Below, piece by piece: positions 1-8,328 of a stretch of 55,664 bases of DNA. Numbering within the stretch: position 1 is the stretch's first letter; the number at the start of each line of letters is the position of its first letter. The DNA comes from a bacterium. Its GTDB lineage: Bacteria; Verrucomicrobiota; Kiritimatiellia; RFP12; UBA1067. The translations under genes were made by a program, and so were the position numbers. The stretch lies in the NCBI GenBank assembly GCA_025360845.1, contig JANYBJ010000185.1, positions 1 to 55,664 on the forward strand. Direction: 5' to 3'. Below the pieces are notes generated by a model that did no database searches, was not told where the DNA came from, and was given only the letters and a program-made list of their open reading frames with translations.

Positions 1-24
1 GACAATCACCTTAAACCGGTTTTT

Positions 25-93
25 TTGACAGGTTTGACAGGATTTTCAGGACTAACTCATTATTCATCCTGTTTCATCCTGCCATCCTGTCAA
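25..93. repeat. Degenerate ACAGGAT-type repeat with inverted ends
   Basis: Several imperfect copies of an 8-11 base unit (TTGACAGG, TTTGACAGGATTTTCAGGA on the left; CATCCTGTTTCATCCTG, CCATCCTGTCAA on the right) face each other around an AT-rich centre. The outer ends TTGACAGG (25-32) and CCTGTCAA (86-93) are exact inverted repeats. Similar short-unit repeats are common between genes in many bacterial genomes. The first 136 bases hold no gene that I can see. Confidence 0.7.
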
Positions 94-136
94 TAGAATT
101 TAAGGTACACTGTCTAGTTATTTGCGGGACACTACA

Positions 137-1894
137 CTAGCGTGCCGTCTCCACGCACCACAGGTGTTTTTGGCCGCGCACGTAGATGCGCCCGCCCGCA
201 AATGCGGGTGTGGCGCGTATCTGATCGCCCAGCGGGTTCTTCGAAAGCTCTTTGCCTTCGCGTCCGAGCGCATACACGCGGAACAGGCCTTTCACACGGT
301 CCACCACATAGAGCTTGTCGCCCGCAACCACAGGTGACGCGTAGAAGCCGTCCTCGAACTCTTTCCTCCAAACCTGCTTGCCGTTCGCGAGGTCGTGGCA
401 CAGCATTTCGCCCGCGTCGGTCACCAGATAAACCAGGCCGTCCGCAATCACGGGGCTCGCCACGTCCGGCAGGTTGCCGTCCTCCCACTCCCACAGTTTC
501 TGCGGCGCTCCCTCCGGCGGCACCTTGAACGCCGTCATCTTCGAGTACGCGTTCGCGGCCAGCCAGGTGTCGCCCTCCCACGCCAGCGACGGCGCGACCT
601 CGCCCGTGACGGCCTCCACCTCCCACAGCTTCTTGCCTGTGGCCAACTCCATGCCCCAGGTGTATTTGCTCGCGTGAATCAGCAGCACAAACTTATCGCA
701 GAGCGGCATGACCACCGGCGTGCTCCACGACATGCCCACCTCGCGCGGCGTTTCCCACAGCGTTTTGCCCGTGGCCTTGTCCACCGCCAAGATGCGGGCC
801 TTCTCCTCCTGATCCCACTGGACGACCAGCATCTCGCCGCGGTACACCAGCGAAGAGGCGTGCCCATAGGTGTTTTTCGGCCGTCCCAGAAACACCTGCC
901 ACACGATCTTGCCCTCATGGTCCAACGCCGCCAGATCCCCCGTGCCGAAGACCGCGTAGACGCGGGACTCGTCACATGCGGGCGAAGAGGCCGCCAGCCC
1001 GGTGTCCTCGCCGACCTCGGGCAGCGGCTCGCCGCCCTTCGCCCCGTCCGGTATATCCGTGCTCCACAGCAACACGCCGGTCTCCGCATCGTGCGCCATC
1101 ACCGTCCGCGCCTTGGCATCGCCCGCTGTCAGAAAGAGCCGCTTGCCCCACACCGCGGGCGTGCTGGCCCCGCCGCGCTTCAGCTCGACCTTCCACTTGA
1201 TGTTCTGCCCGGTCTCGCCGTTCCACACCGCCGGCGCGTTGGTCTCCGACGTACGCCCCGACATCGTCGGCCCGCGCAGGAACGGCCACTGCCCGTCCAG
1301 CGCCGCCTGCTGCGTGCCTTTGCGGCAGGGACAGACATTCTCCTCGCCGGGTTTCAGCGCGGGATTGGTCAGGCTTGCCCGCAGCTCGCGTTCGCCCGGC
1401 GGAACCGCCCGGCGGCCGTGCGCGAGCTGCAGCGCCGTCGCGCCCGCCAGCAGCGCGGCGCTCGCCGCCAACACCGCGTGTACGGCCAACCTGTCTGAAC
1501 GGGCCGGATCATCGCCGGCCAGCCTGCGCGGGTCAGGAATCTTAAGGCTCATTCTCCATGCCAGTCCGAAACACCCCGCCGTGGCCAACAACCCGACGAC
1601 GAGCAACCCCATCCCGCCCTGCCGGAAGGTCAAGCTGTTGAAATAGGCCCTCCGGGCCAACAGGTCAAGTTCGCGCGCGAACGCCACGGCTTTCGCATCT
1701 TGCGGCGCAGAGCGGCCGTGTGCCAGGGCCTGCAAGAGCACCTCCGAGCGCACGGTCTCTGCCGGACCCGAGCGGGTCCAGTCCGCGGCCAGCAGGGCCG
1801 CCACCGTAAGGCTGAACACCAACGCCACAAACCCCACGCCCCGCGCACACTGCCGCACGGTCCGAACCTGCTCCGAGCTCCCTTTACATAACAT
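137..1894 (-). CDS. PQQ-like beta-propeller repeat membrane protein
   Basis: A 585-residue protein. The N-terminal third carries three hydrophobic segments (about 19-38, 95-114, 138-155), so it is probably membrane anchored. A linker with a CPC motif leads to a block typical of PVC outer-layer propeller proteins: 'WPFLRGPTMSGRTSET' followed by repeated blades with Gly-x-x-hydrophobic-Trp endings (TGVLLWSTDI, GKIVWQVFL, GKTLWETPR, GKKLWEVEA, GKQVWRKEF). No dehydrogenase catalytic residues are evident, so it is likely a binding or scaffold propeller rather than a quinoprotein enzyme. I chose the ATG at 1894 because GGGGAG lies 7 bases upstream; an in-frame GTG at 1921 is also open. It diverges from the UXS gene. 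Confidence 0.8.
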   Translation of the reverse strand: MLCKGSSEQVRTVRQCARGVGFVALVFSLTVAALLAADWTRSGPAETVRSEVLLQALAHGRSAPQDAKAVAFARELDLLARRAYFNSLTFRQGGMGLLVVGLLATAGCFGLAWRMSLKIPDPRRLAGDDPARSDRLAVHAVLAASAALLAGATALQLAHGRRAVPPGERELRASLTNPALKPGEENVCPCRKGTQQAALDGQWPFLRGPTMSGRTSETNAPAVWNGETGQNIKWKVELKRGGASTPAVWGKRLFLTAGDAKARTVMAHDAETGVLLWSTDIPDGAKGGEPLPEVGEDTGLAASSPACDESRVYAVFGTGDLAALDHEGKIVWQVFLGRPKNTYGHASSLVYRGEMLVVQWDQEEKARILAVDKATGKTLWETPREVGMSWSTPVVMPLCDKFVLLIHASKYTWGMELATGKKLWEVEAVTGEVAPSLAWEGDTWLAANAYSKMTAFKVPPEGAPQKLWEWEDGNLPDVASPVIADGLVYLVTDAGEMLCHDLANGKQVWRKEFEDGFYASPVVAGDKLYVVDRVKGLFRVYALGREGKELSKNPLGDQIRATPAFAGGRIYVRGQKHLWCVETAR

Positions 1895-2033
1895 ACCCGC
1901 TCTCCCCTTCCTCCAAATCACCCGAAAGCCAGTATCTTAAAGAACGTATCCCCCGTTCGCAACAGGTTTACTCAACATCGTTTCGTAAAACTTCGTGACT
2001 GACAAAACCTGACGGGCCTGCTATTTTTTTGTG

Positions 2034-3005
2034 ATGACTAAGAAATCGCTCATCACCGGCGGAGCCGGTTTTATCGGCTCCCACCTCGCGCGGCGGCTGC
2101 TGGACGCGGGTCACGAGGTCACCGTCATGGACAACCTCTTCACCGGGACCAAGGCCAACGTTTACGACTTGCTCGAGAATCCGCGCTTCACCTTCATGCT
2201 GCACGATGTGACGCAGCCTTTCTGGGGCCAGTTCGACGAGCTCTACAACCTCGCCTGCCCCGCCTCGCCCATCCACTACCAGCGCAATCCCGTCGAGACC
2301 ATCAAGACCTCCTTCCTCGGCATGATGAACGTGCTGGAACTCGCGCTCAAGACCAAGGCCCGCGTGTTCCACACCTCCACCTCGGAGATCTACGGCGACC
2401 CGGAGATCCACCCCCAGCCCGAGAGCTACTGGGGAAACGTCAACCCCATCGGCACGCGGAGTTGTTACGACGAGGGCAAGCGCGCGGCCGAAACCCTCTG
2501 CGCCGACTACTGCCGCGAGTATAACATCGACGTGCGCATGATCCGCATCTTCAACACCTACGGGCCCAACATGCACCCGCAGGACGGCCGCGTGATCAGC
2601 AACTTCATCATGCAGGCGCTGCGGAACAAAGACATCACCCTCTACGGCGACGGCTTGCAGACGCGCAGTTTCCAGTATGTGGACGATCTGGTCAACGCGA
2701 TCCTGCTTTTCATGGCGCTGGAGCCGAAAAAGGTCAAGGCGTTCTTCGCGAGAAAAGAGATGGCCGTTCCCGTCGTCAACATCGGCAATCCCGGCGAGTA
2801 TACGATCAAACAGCTCGCGCAGGAGACGCTGCGGCAACTGCCCGAGTGCAAGAGCCGGCTCGTCTATGAGCCGCTGCCGAAGGACGACCCGAAACGCCGC
2901 AAACCGGACATCACGCTGGCGCAAGAACTGCTCGGCTGGGTGCCCGAGGTGCCGTTGCGCGAAGGTCTCGGCCGCACGATCGCCTATTTCCGCACGGTGA
3001 GATAG
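2034..3005 (+). CDS. UDP-glucuronate decarboxylase (UXS), extended SDR
   Basis: The protein is about 323 residues and converts UDP-glucuronate to UDP-xylose in family members. It has the extended short-chain dehydrogenase layout: N-terminal Rossmann motif GGAGFIGSH (about 8-16), the NLACPASP loop, the [10 protein letters not shown] strand and the catalytic Tyr-x3-Lys (Y145, K149 in SCYDEGK). '[19 protein letters not shown]' and '[18 protein letters not shown]' are typical of UXS. The stretch around residue 240 ([19 protein letters not shown]) looks like a short insertion. An in-frame GTG directly precedes the ATG and there is no clear Shine-Dalgarno. It would supply a nucleotide sugar for surface polysaccharide or protein glycosylation. 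Convergent with the next gene. Confidence 0.93.
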   Translation: MTKKSLITGGAGFIGSHLARRLLDAGHEVTVMDNLFTGTKANVYDLLENPRFTFMLHDVTQPFWGQFDELYNLACPASPIHYQRNPVETIKTSFLGMMNVLELALKTKARVFHTSTSEIYGDPEIHPQPESYWGNVNPIGTRSCYDEGKRAAETLCADYCREYNIDVRMIRIFNTYGPNMHPQDGRVISNFIMQALRNKDITLYGDGLQTRSFQYVDDLVNAILLFMALEPKKVKAFFARKEMAVPVVNIGNPGEYTIKQLAQETLRQLPECKSRLVYEPLPKDDPKRRKPDITLAQELLGWVPEVPLREGLGRTIAYFRTVR

Positions 3006-3008
3006 CGC

Positions 3009-3077
3009 GGCTCGACAGAGTCTCGCCCTCCATCACGGTTCTTGTCCCCCAGGGAGGGCGGTCGTATTCGCGAGCCG
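3009..3077. repeat. Inverted pair of the CTCGCCCTCC intergenic repeat
   Basis: The left arm (3009-3032, GGCTCG...CTCGCCCTCCA) and right arm (3052-3077, GGGAGGGCG...TTCGCGAGCCG) are imperfect reverse complements, placed between two convergent genes. The same unit occurs twice as direct copies at the end of the window (55576-55664). It could act as a bidirectional transcription stop, but there is no T-tract. Confidence 0.6.
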
Positions 3078-3088
3078 TGCGCGGTCGG

Positions 3089-4459
3089 CTACACCGTCAC
3101 GATGCCGAGAGGGTCGGCGGTCTTCCAGCCGCCGCGCGTGAAGTCGGGCACCGCCACCGGCGCTCCGCCGCGCAACACGGAGCGCTCGCTGAGTTCGACG
3201 ACCGAACTCCAGAGCGCCGAGTCATACACGCTGATGTCGAGCGGCAGGCCTTTCCGCAGACAGTGGCAAAGGCGCAGGTCCATCAGGAAATCCATGCCGC
3301 CGTGCCCGCCCGCCTTCTTGGCCGCCTCGCCGTTCTTGTCCCACAAGGGGTGGACGTACTTGGCCTTGAGCGCCTCCAGCTCCTGCTCGCTCATCCACTC
3401 GTCCGCTTTCGGATCGAGCGCGACGCGCAGCGGGTAGTCCGTCAGAATGCCCTTGGTGCCTGAGATCGTGTTGAGGCGGCTGTAGGGGCGCGGGCTGCTG
3501 GTGTCGTACTGCACCATGATGGTTTTGCCGCGATAGGTCCTGATGAGCGTGGTGTTCATGTCGCCCAGCTTGTAGACCGTTTTGGCCTGTTCGCTTCCCT
3601 TGCCGAATTTCGCCGCAGCCGCCAGGCTCAGGCCGAACTGCGCCGTGCTCATGGAGGTCAGCGCCTCGAAGCGGTCGCCGCGGTTGATGTCCATATATTG
3701 GCAGACCGGCCCGAGTCCGTGCGTGGGATACGGGTTGCCGGTGTGCTGCTTGGCCCACTCCAGCCGCCATTGCCCCTGATTGCTTCCGGAAGCCTCCTCA
3801 TTCAGGTTGCTGGCGCGCTGGTCGTGAAGGTAGCCCGCCTCACCGTGTACGAGTTCGCCCAGCACGCCTTTGCGGCAGAGCATCAGGGCGAGCATTTCGT
3901 TGTACCCGTAACAGCAATTCTCAAGACTCATGCAGTGCCGCTGCGTCGCTTCCGCCGTATCGACCAGTTGCCAACACTGTTCGATGGTCATCGCGGCGGG
4001 CACCTCGGTCACGGCGTGTTTGCCGCACTGCATCGCATAGACCGCCATGGGCGTGTGCCAGAGCCACGGCGTACAGATGTAGATCAGATCGACGTTCGCC
4101 GACTCGCACACCCGACGCCACTCGTCCTTCGAGCCTGAATAACACTCGGGCGCGGACTTACCTTGCTCAGACAACACCTTGACCTGTTTGGCGACGCGAT
4201 CCTCGTACACATCACAAAGGGCGGTGATCTCCACGCCCGGGAGGCCCGCCAGCCGCGGAACCGCCGCGGAACCGCGATTCCCAACGCCGAGAATTCCGAT
4301 GCGGACCTTCTCCAACGGCGCGGCGTGAAAGCCGACCATGCTTTTGCCTTTCCGTTCGGGGAACCCGGCAAAGGCCCGACATCCCGGCTGCGCCAACACG
4401 CCTGCCACCCCGCCAGCCCAAGCCGCAGCCTTAAGAAACCCCCTCCGATCCATTTGCAT
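3089..4459 (-). CDS. Gfo/Idh/MocA oxidoreductase, GH109-like (NAD-dependent glycosidase type)
   Basis: A 456-residue protein. A twin-arginine signal (DRRGFLKAAAWAGGVAGVL, 4-22) suggests export in folded form with bound cofactor. The Rossmann motif GVGNRG is at 58-63. The usual Gfo/Idh 'EKP' is replaced by EVP (152-154), followed by 'ENCCYG' (180-185), 'GELVHGEAGYLHD' and 'PYPTHGLGPV', a combination I associate with GH109 alpha-N-acetylgalactosaminidases and relatives. These use NAD in a redox-neutral elimination mechanism to hydrolyse glycosides. The exact substrate cannot be read from sequence. GGAG precedes the ATG by about 6 bases. Together with the GH172 and GH106-like genes it suggests glycan scavenging. 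Confidence 0.82.
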   Translation of the reverse strand: MQMDRRGFLKAAAWAGGVAGVLAQPGCRAFAGFPERKGKSMVGFHAAPLEKVRIGILGVGNRGSAAVPRLAGLPGVEITALCDVYEDRVAKQVKVLSEQGKSAPECYSGSKDEWRRVCESANVDLIYICTPWLWHTPMAVYAMQCGKHAVTEVPAAMTIEQCWQLVDTAEATQRHCMSLENCCYGYNEMLALMLCRKGVLGELVHGEAGYLHDQRASNLNEEASGSNQGQWRLEWAKQHTGNPYPTHGLGPVCQYMDINRGDRFEALTSMSTAQFGLSLAAAAKFGKGSEQAKTVYKLGDMNTTLIRTYRGKTIMVQYDTSSPRPYSRLNTISGTKGILTDYPLRVALDPKADEWMSEQELEALKAKYVHPLWDKNGEAAKKAGGHGGMDFLMDLRLCHCLRKGLPLDISVYDSALWSSVVELSERSVLRGGAPVAVPDFTRGGWKTADPLGIVTV

Positions 4460-4558
4460 GCGTTCTCCTCTCCTTAAGGCGGCGCGCTCACACCCCGCTT
4501 TGTATTTTTCAGATTAGCAAAAGGGCGAACACCTGCCTACGCAAATTAGCAAGAACAC

Positions 4559-4587
4559 TTGCTCCATTGCATGGTTACTGCTAAGAT
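4559..4587 (+). promoter_or_regulatory. Sigma-70-like promoter for the hybrid kinase
   Basis: TTGCTC (4559-4564) and TAAGAT (4582-4587) are separated by 17 bases, 26 bases ahead of the ATG. TGAGG (4601-4605) is a fitting ribosome-binding site. The octamer ATTAGCAA occurs twice just upstream (4513-4520 and 4545-4552), and could be a regulator site. Confidence 0.45.
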
Positions 4588-4613
4588 TAATAACGTTATT
4601 TGAGGTCGTCTTC

Positions 4614-7301
4614 ATGAAGCTTTTTTTATCTACATTAACCCTGTTGCGCAGCATACGGACCAAGTTCGGCGTGGTCACCGCCTGTATCCTGCTGGGGCTT
4701 CTCCTTGTCTTCTATCTGGGCGGACGTTTCATTCTGGTACGCATGATCCGGGAGACCGAGAAGGACATTCAGGTCGTCGGCAACGACGTCAAGTCTGTCG
4801 TGTACGAAGAGATCGGCACGCTTCAGCGGATGACGTCCCAGACAGCCGACACGTTGTCCCTCTCCGGCGGCGAGCCGACGTGCGCGTTCTTGCAGGCACA
4901 GTTGGACTCCTCTGCGGGTAACGCGCCTATCCACCTGGCCCTCGCCCTCTCGTCCGACGGCACTTTCAAACAGGGGTGTTGCCGCGTACCTGACCAGCCG
5001 CTTCAGCGTGTGGAAGCCGAAGATCTGCAACCCTATCTGGCGTCGCTGCGGACCCTCGTGTTGCCGGAGGCCGGACTTCAACACCCGTCGGGGGTGATCA
5101 CGTTTAAGAACCACCCTGTTTTTTTTGCGCTTTCCCCCGTTAAAGATCAAGCGGGGACAACCGCGGGGTTCATCCTCATCGGTTCGTTCCTTCACGGCAA
5201 CCTGTTACTCAACCGGATCAACGAGGTCACACATGGCATGCAGGTGGCCGTCTCTGACCGCCGCATCCGGCGTGAAGCGAGCGCGAGCACAAATGAGGTT
5301 CAACGGCTCGGCCCGGTTCCTGTCTTTCAAGAGGCCCTGAACTATTATTCCGGTGGCGACTGGCATCTGGGAGAGAACCTGTTCGAGGCGGTCATGCCGA
5401 TCAACGACATTCTCGGCAGGGAAGTCACTTCGATCTCCATCCGCCTGCCACGCACCCTCTCCTCGATCACCAGCGCCGCACTGGGCAGACTCACCGCTTT
5501 TGTGGCCTTGATCGGAATGCTCTTTGTGCTCCCCGTATTCTGGCTTCAGACACGGATCGTGCTGAATCCGCTCACCAAAATCGCCGAGCAAATCCGGAAG
5601 ATCGGAGAGACCCATTTGAACGGCACCTGCACCAGGATCGAGTGGTCGCAAAAAGACGAGTTCGGCACCTTGGCGCAAAGCGTGAACGTCATGTTGGACT
5701 CCCTTTTGCTGAAAACGAAACAGATCCAGCAAATCGAGCAGCGCCAAAACACCCTGATCGCGGGCATGCCCGACTGCCTGTGCGTTTTCGACACCTATGC
5801 GCATTTGATCGCCGTTCACAAACAGCCGGACTACGCGAACCCGATCCCAGGGCTGATCGTCGGGCATTCCATCTCGCCCCCGCTCTTTCCCGAGAGCGAC
5901 TGCGAGGCGTTGCGTACGGTGATCGGCGAGACCTTCCGTACCGACAAGATCCATGTGGTGATTATCTCGTGCAGAGAAACGGACGGCTCCTACCGTCATT
6001 TAGAAACCCGGATCAGCCGAATGGACGCCTGTCTCGCACTGGTCGTGCTGCGGGATGTAACCAAAGAGTGGCACGAGCGCGAGTCGCGCGAGCAAGTGGA
6101 AGATCGCCTCGCCAAGATCAAAAAGATGGAGAGCCTAGGCAATCTTGCGGCCGGCATCGCACACGACTTCAACAACATTCTCGCCATCATCCAGAACACC
6201 GTCGATTTCGCCTGGGACCAGCACAGTCCCGAAGCGGTCGAAGCCGCCGGCACCATCCGCCAGGCCACGAATAAGGGCGCGGCGCTCACACACGAACTGA
6301 TGACCTACGCCGGGCAGGCGCGCCTCGCTTTTATACACGCCGAACCCAACACCCTCATTCTCGATTTGGAGAAACTGATGGGAGGCGTCATCGCCTCCAA
6401 CGTCGCGCTCGAGTTCAAATTGTCGCCGGGGCTGCCCTTCGTGGACGTTGACCCGCATCAGTTTTGGAAGGTCATCATCAACCTGCTCAAAAACGCCTCG
6501 GAGTCAATGAACGGCGCCAGCGGGAACGTCCGTATCAGCACCTATCCATACGAGCTGACCCAAGAGAACATCGAAGCGTTCTTCAGCACACACGAGTTGT
6601 CGTCCGGCAATGGCGTCGTCTTTCAGATAGACGATAGCGGTTCCGGCATCTCTTCCGAAGACATCGGCCGGCTCTTCGAACCTTTCTTTTCAACCAAAGC
6701 CGTCGGACGCGGCCTGGGGCTCTCCACTGTTTTCGGCATCGTCGACGCCCACAACGGCGGCATCGCCATCGATTCCGAAATCGAGAAAGGCACGAGTTTC
6801 CGCATTTGGCTTCCGGCCTCCAGAGAAAGCGCGGAACGGCCGGCGACCTTGGCAGAGATTCCCCTGCCGCTCCTGCCCGGCCTCCACGACACGGCACGCG
6901 CTCCTCAGTGTCAGGCGAACCCATTCCCGTACGTCTTGTTGGTCGAGGACGACCGGGCGATCCTGCAGTCCACCACCCTCATGCTGCGCTCTCTGAATGT
7001 GCCCACGCTGCAGGCCGCAACCAAGCGCGATGCGCTGATGCTTTTCAGAAAACATGCGGATTCGATCCGGCTGATTCTGCTGGATTCCCAGCTCGGGCAT
7101 CTGGACAATGTGCGCCTGCTGGCCACGCTCCGCATGCGGAAACCGGGCATCCCGGTCGTGATCGTCTCTGGCCACACCGAAGCGCGTATCCGCGAGATGT
7201 TCGCGGGGGAAACCTTCGACGGGTTCCTCAGCAAACCCTACACGATGCGGGAACTCGAAAGCATCCTTGACCCATTTACGGGCAGGCGGCACACGGGCTG
7301 A
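4614..7301 (+). CDS. Hybrid sensor histidine kinase with C-terminal receiver
   Basis: An 895-residue inner-membrane kinase. TM1 is about 19-41 and TM2 about 290-315, flanking a ~245-residue extracytoplasmic sensor region. A HAMP linker (316-370) and a PAS-like segment (375-490) follow. The HisKA H-box is GNLAAGIAHDFNNILAI with the phospho-acceptor H517. The ATPase domain has its N-box at NLLKNASES (N627), G1 DDSGSGI (673-679) and G2 GRGLGLS. A receiver domain occupies 772-890, with acidic pair D779/D780, phospho-acceptor D824 and K874. The AHDFNN H-box class often has a receiver as its only output. No partner regulator is adjacent. It is flanked by its own promoter and lies convergent to the 7321-8175 gene. 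Confidence 0.9.
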   Translation: MKLFLSTLTLLRSIRTKFGVVTACILLGLLLVFYLGGRFILVRMIRETEKDIQVVGNDVKSVVYEEIGTLQRMTSQTADTLSLSGGEPTCAFLQAQLDSSAGNAPIHLALALSSDGTFKQGCCRVPDQPLQRVEAEDLQPYLASLRTLVLPEAGLQHPSGVITFKNHPVFFALSPVKDQAGTTAGFILIGSFLHGNLLLNRINEVTHGMQVAVSDRRIRREASASTNEVQRLGPVPVFQEALNYYSGGDWHLGENLFEAVMPINDILGREVTSISIRLPRTLSSITSAALGRLTAFVALIGMLFVLPVFWLQTRIVLNPLTKIAEQIRKIGETHLNGTCTRIEWSQKDEFGTLAQSVNVMLDSLLLKTKQIQQIEQRQNTLIAGMPDCLCVFDTYAHLIAVHKQPDYANPIPGLIVGHSISPPLFPESDCEALRTVIGETFRTDKIHVVIISCRETDGSYRHLETRISRMDACLALVVLRDVTKEWHERESREQVEDRLAKIKKMESLGNLAAGIAHDFNNILAIIQNTVDFAWDQHSPEAVEAAGTIRQATNKGAALTHELMTYAGQARLAFIHAEPNTLILDLEKLMGGVIASNVALEFKLSPGLPFVDVDPHQFWKVIINLLKNASESMNGASGNVRISTYPYELTQENIEAFFSTHELSSGNGVVFQIDDSGSGISSEDIGRLFEPFFSTKAVGRGLGLSTVFGIVDAHNGGIAIDSEIEKGTSFRIWLPASRESAERPATLAEIPLPLLPGLHDTARAPQCQANPFPYVLLVEDDRAILQSTTLMLRSLNVPTLQAATKRDALMLFRKHADSIRLILLDSQLGHLDNVRLLATLRMRKPGIPVVIVSGHTEARIREMFAGETFDGFLSKPYTMRELESILDPFTGRRHTG

Positions 7302-7320
7302 AACCGGAGCCCCCGTGCGG

Positions 7321-8175
7321 TCAGACGAGCTTCCCTGCGGCGATCCGCCAGGCTTTCGGATACGCCAAGAAAAAGTGGCATTTCTTATTCACACGGGCCG
7401 CCACCTCGTCCTGCAACTCCTTGCTGAGCGGGTTCAAAAGAGCCACCAACACCTCGTCACCCAGCAAGGCAAACGGCAGAACCCCTTTAATTTGAACGAC
7501 CGCGGACGGCAAGAGCTTGGCTGCGGCGGGCTGCACCTCGAACAGTTCGATCGGGATCGGGGGCAGCTCACTGGCACGTTGCATCGTCTCCATCAGCCGC
7601 TCCGTCCACTCCGGGTGCTTTTCGTCCAGCAACGCAAACGCCGAAATCAAGACCGGACAATCCGTCACCGGAAGATCGGTCAGAAAATGCATCACGTCCA
7701 TGCACGCCTCTTTCGGCAGATACTCGCGATCTTTCCAGATCCAGACCAGATCCATCTCGGCCGCCGCCGCCGAGTGCGACAAGGCATGCACATCCGCGCT
7801 GGCATCGTACGAAACGGACGCCGTCTGCCCCGGCATCGTGACGGTGCCCCTCACACCTTGCATTTCCCGTCGGGTCGCGCCCTCGAGAACCTGTCCCTGG
7901 ATCTGCTCCGCCACACGCTCAACCGCCGCAAGCGCAGGAGGGTAGTCCATGAACGCGCTCAAATACCCGGCAATGACTTGGGCGTTATCGTAATCCTTTT
8001 CCAGCAGCAGCGTGTCCGCCAGCCGGATCAGACATTCCCGCCGCTTCTCGTTCTGCCCGGTCTGATCATACGCGACCGATAGAAACTCCAGACTCGTCCG
8101 GTCCCCCGGCATCGTCTGCAACATCTGTTCAAAGAAACCGATCGCCTCGTGTAATTTCGGATCCGCATCAGCCAT
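7321..8175 (-). CDS. TPR-like protein with a GspE/MshE N-terminal-type domain
   Basis: A 284-residue cytoplasmic protein. Residues 1-90 look like two or three tetratricopeptide repeats (EAIGFFEQMLQTMPGD, SLEFLSVAYDQTGQNEKR, LLEKDYDNAQVIAGYLSA). The C-terminal 65 residues (PSAVVQIKGVLPFALLGDEV, LLNPLSKELQDEVAARVNKK) resemble the N-terminal domain of type II secretion and pilus ATPases (MshEN-like), without any ATPase core. I chose the ATG at 8175 because GGAAGGAG lies 6-8 bases upstream and a sigma-54 promoter lies just beyond; a longer frame to 8346 would overlap the pilB control region. It is divergent from pilB and appears co-regulated with it, so it may bind PilB or a nucleotide signal. 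That role is inference. Confidence 0.7.
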   Translation of the reverse strand: MADADPKLHEAIGFFEQMLQTMPGDRTSLEFLSVAYDQTGQNEKRRECLIRLADTLLLEKDYDNAQVIAGYLSAFMDYPPALAAVERVAEQIQGQVLEGATRREMQGVRGTVTMPGQTASVSYDASADVHALSHSAAAAEMDLVWIWKDREYLPKEACMDVMHFLTDLPVTDCPVLISAFALLDEKHPEWTERLMETMQRASELPPIPIELFEVQPAAAKLLPSAVVQIKGVLPFALLGDEVLVALLNPLSKELQDEVAARVNKKCHFFLAYPKAWRIAAGKLV

Positions 8176-8199
8176 ATACAAACTCCTTCCGGGAATATA

Positions 8200-8215
8200 A
8201 GCAATAACCATGCCG
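8200..8215 (-). promoter_or_regulatory. Sigma-54 promoter for the TPR/MshEN-like gene
   Basis: Read on the minus strand the site is CGGCATGGTTATTGCT, matching the consensus TGGCAY-N5-TTGCW at all key -24 GG and -12 GC positions (first T replaced by C). The predicted start is near 8189, and the Shine-Dalgarno and ATG (8175) follow at once. It lies back to back with the pilB promoter, 71 bases apart. Confidence 0.72.
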
Positions 8216-8286
8216 CATTGGCTTTGCGGTTTCGCCGCGCGCCGCGCCGCGCCGGGAAGGAACGGACGCCTGCAACAGGCTGGCCT

Positions 8287-8302
8287 TGGCATCTTTCCTG
8301 CT
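8287..8302 (+). promoter_or_regulatory. Sigma-54 promoter for pilB-pilC
   Basis: TGGCATCTTTCCTGCT has the -24 GG and -12 GC at the correct 10-base spacing and is followed by TTTTAAG. The ATG of pilB is 27 bases downstream, with GGAG at 8315-8318. Confidence 0.75.
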
Positions 8303-8328
8303 TTTAAGACTGACGGAGAAATAAAGTC

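Noticed and set aside
137..1894. True PQQ-dependent alcohol dehydrogenase
   Set aside because: Length, three membrane segments and the absence of active-site Asp/Cys-Cys motifs fit the non-enzymatic propeller family.
4568..4583. Sigma-54 promoter for the hybrid kinase (TTGCATGGTTACTGCT)
   Set aside because: The -24 GG is TG, the most conserved position; a sigma-70-like promoter overlaps and explains the gene better.
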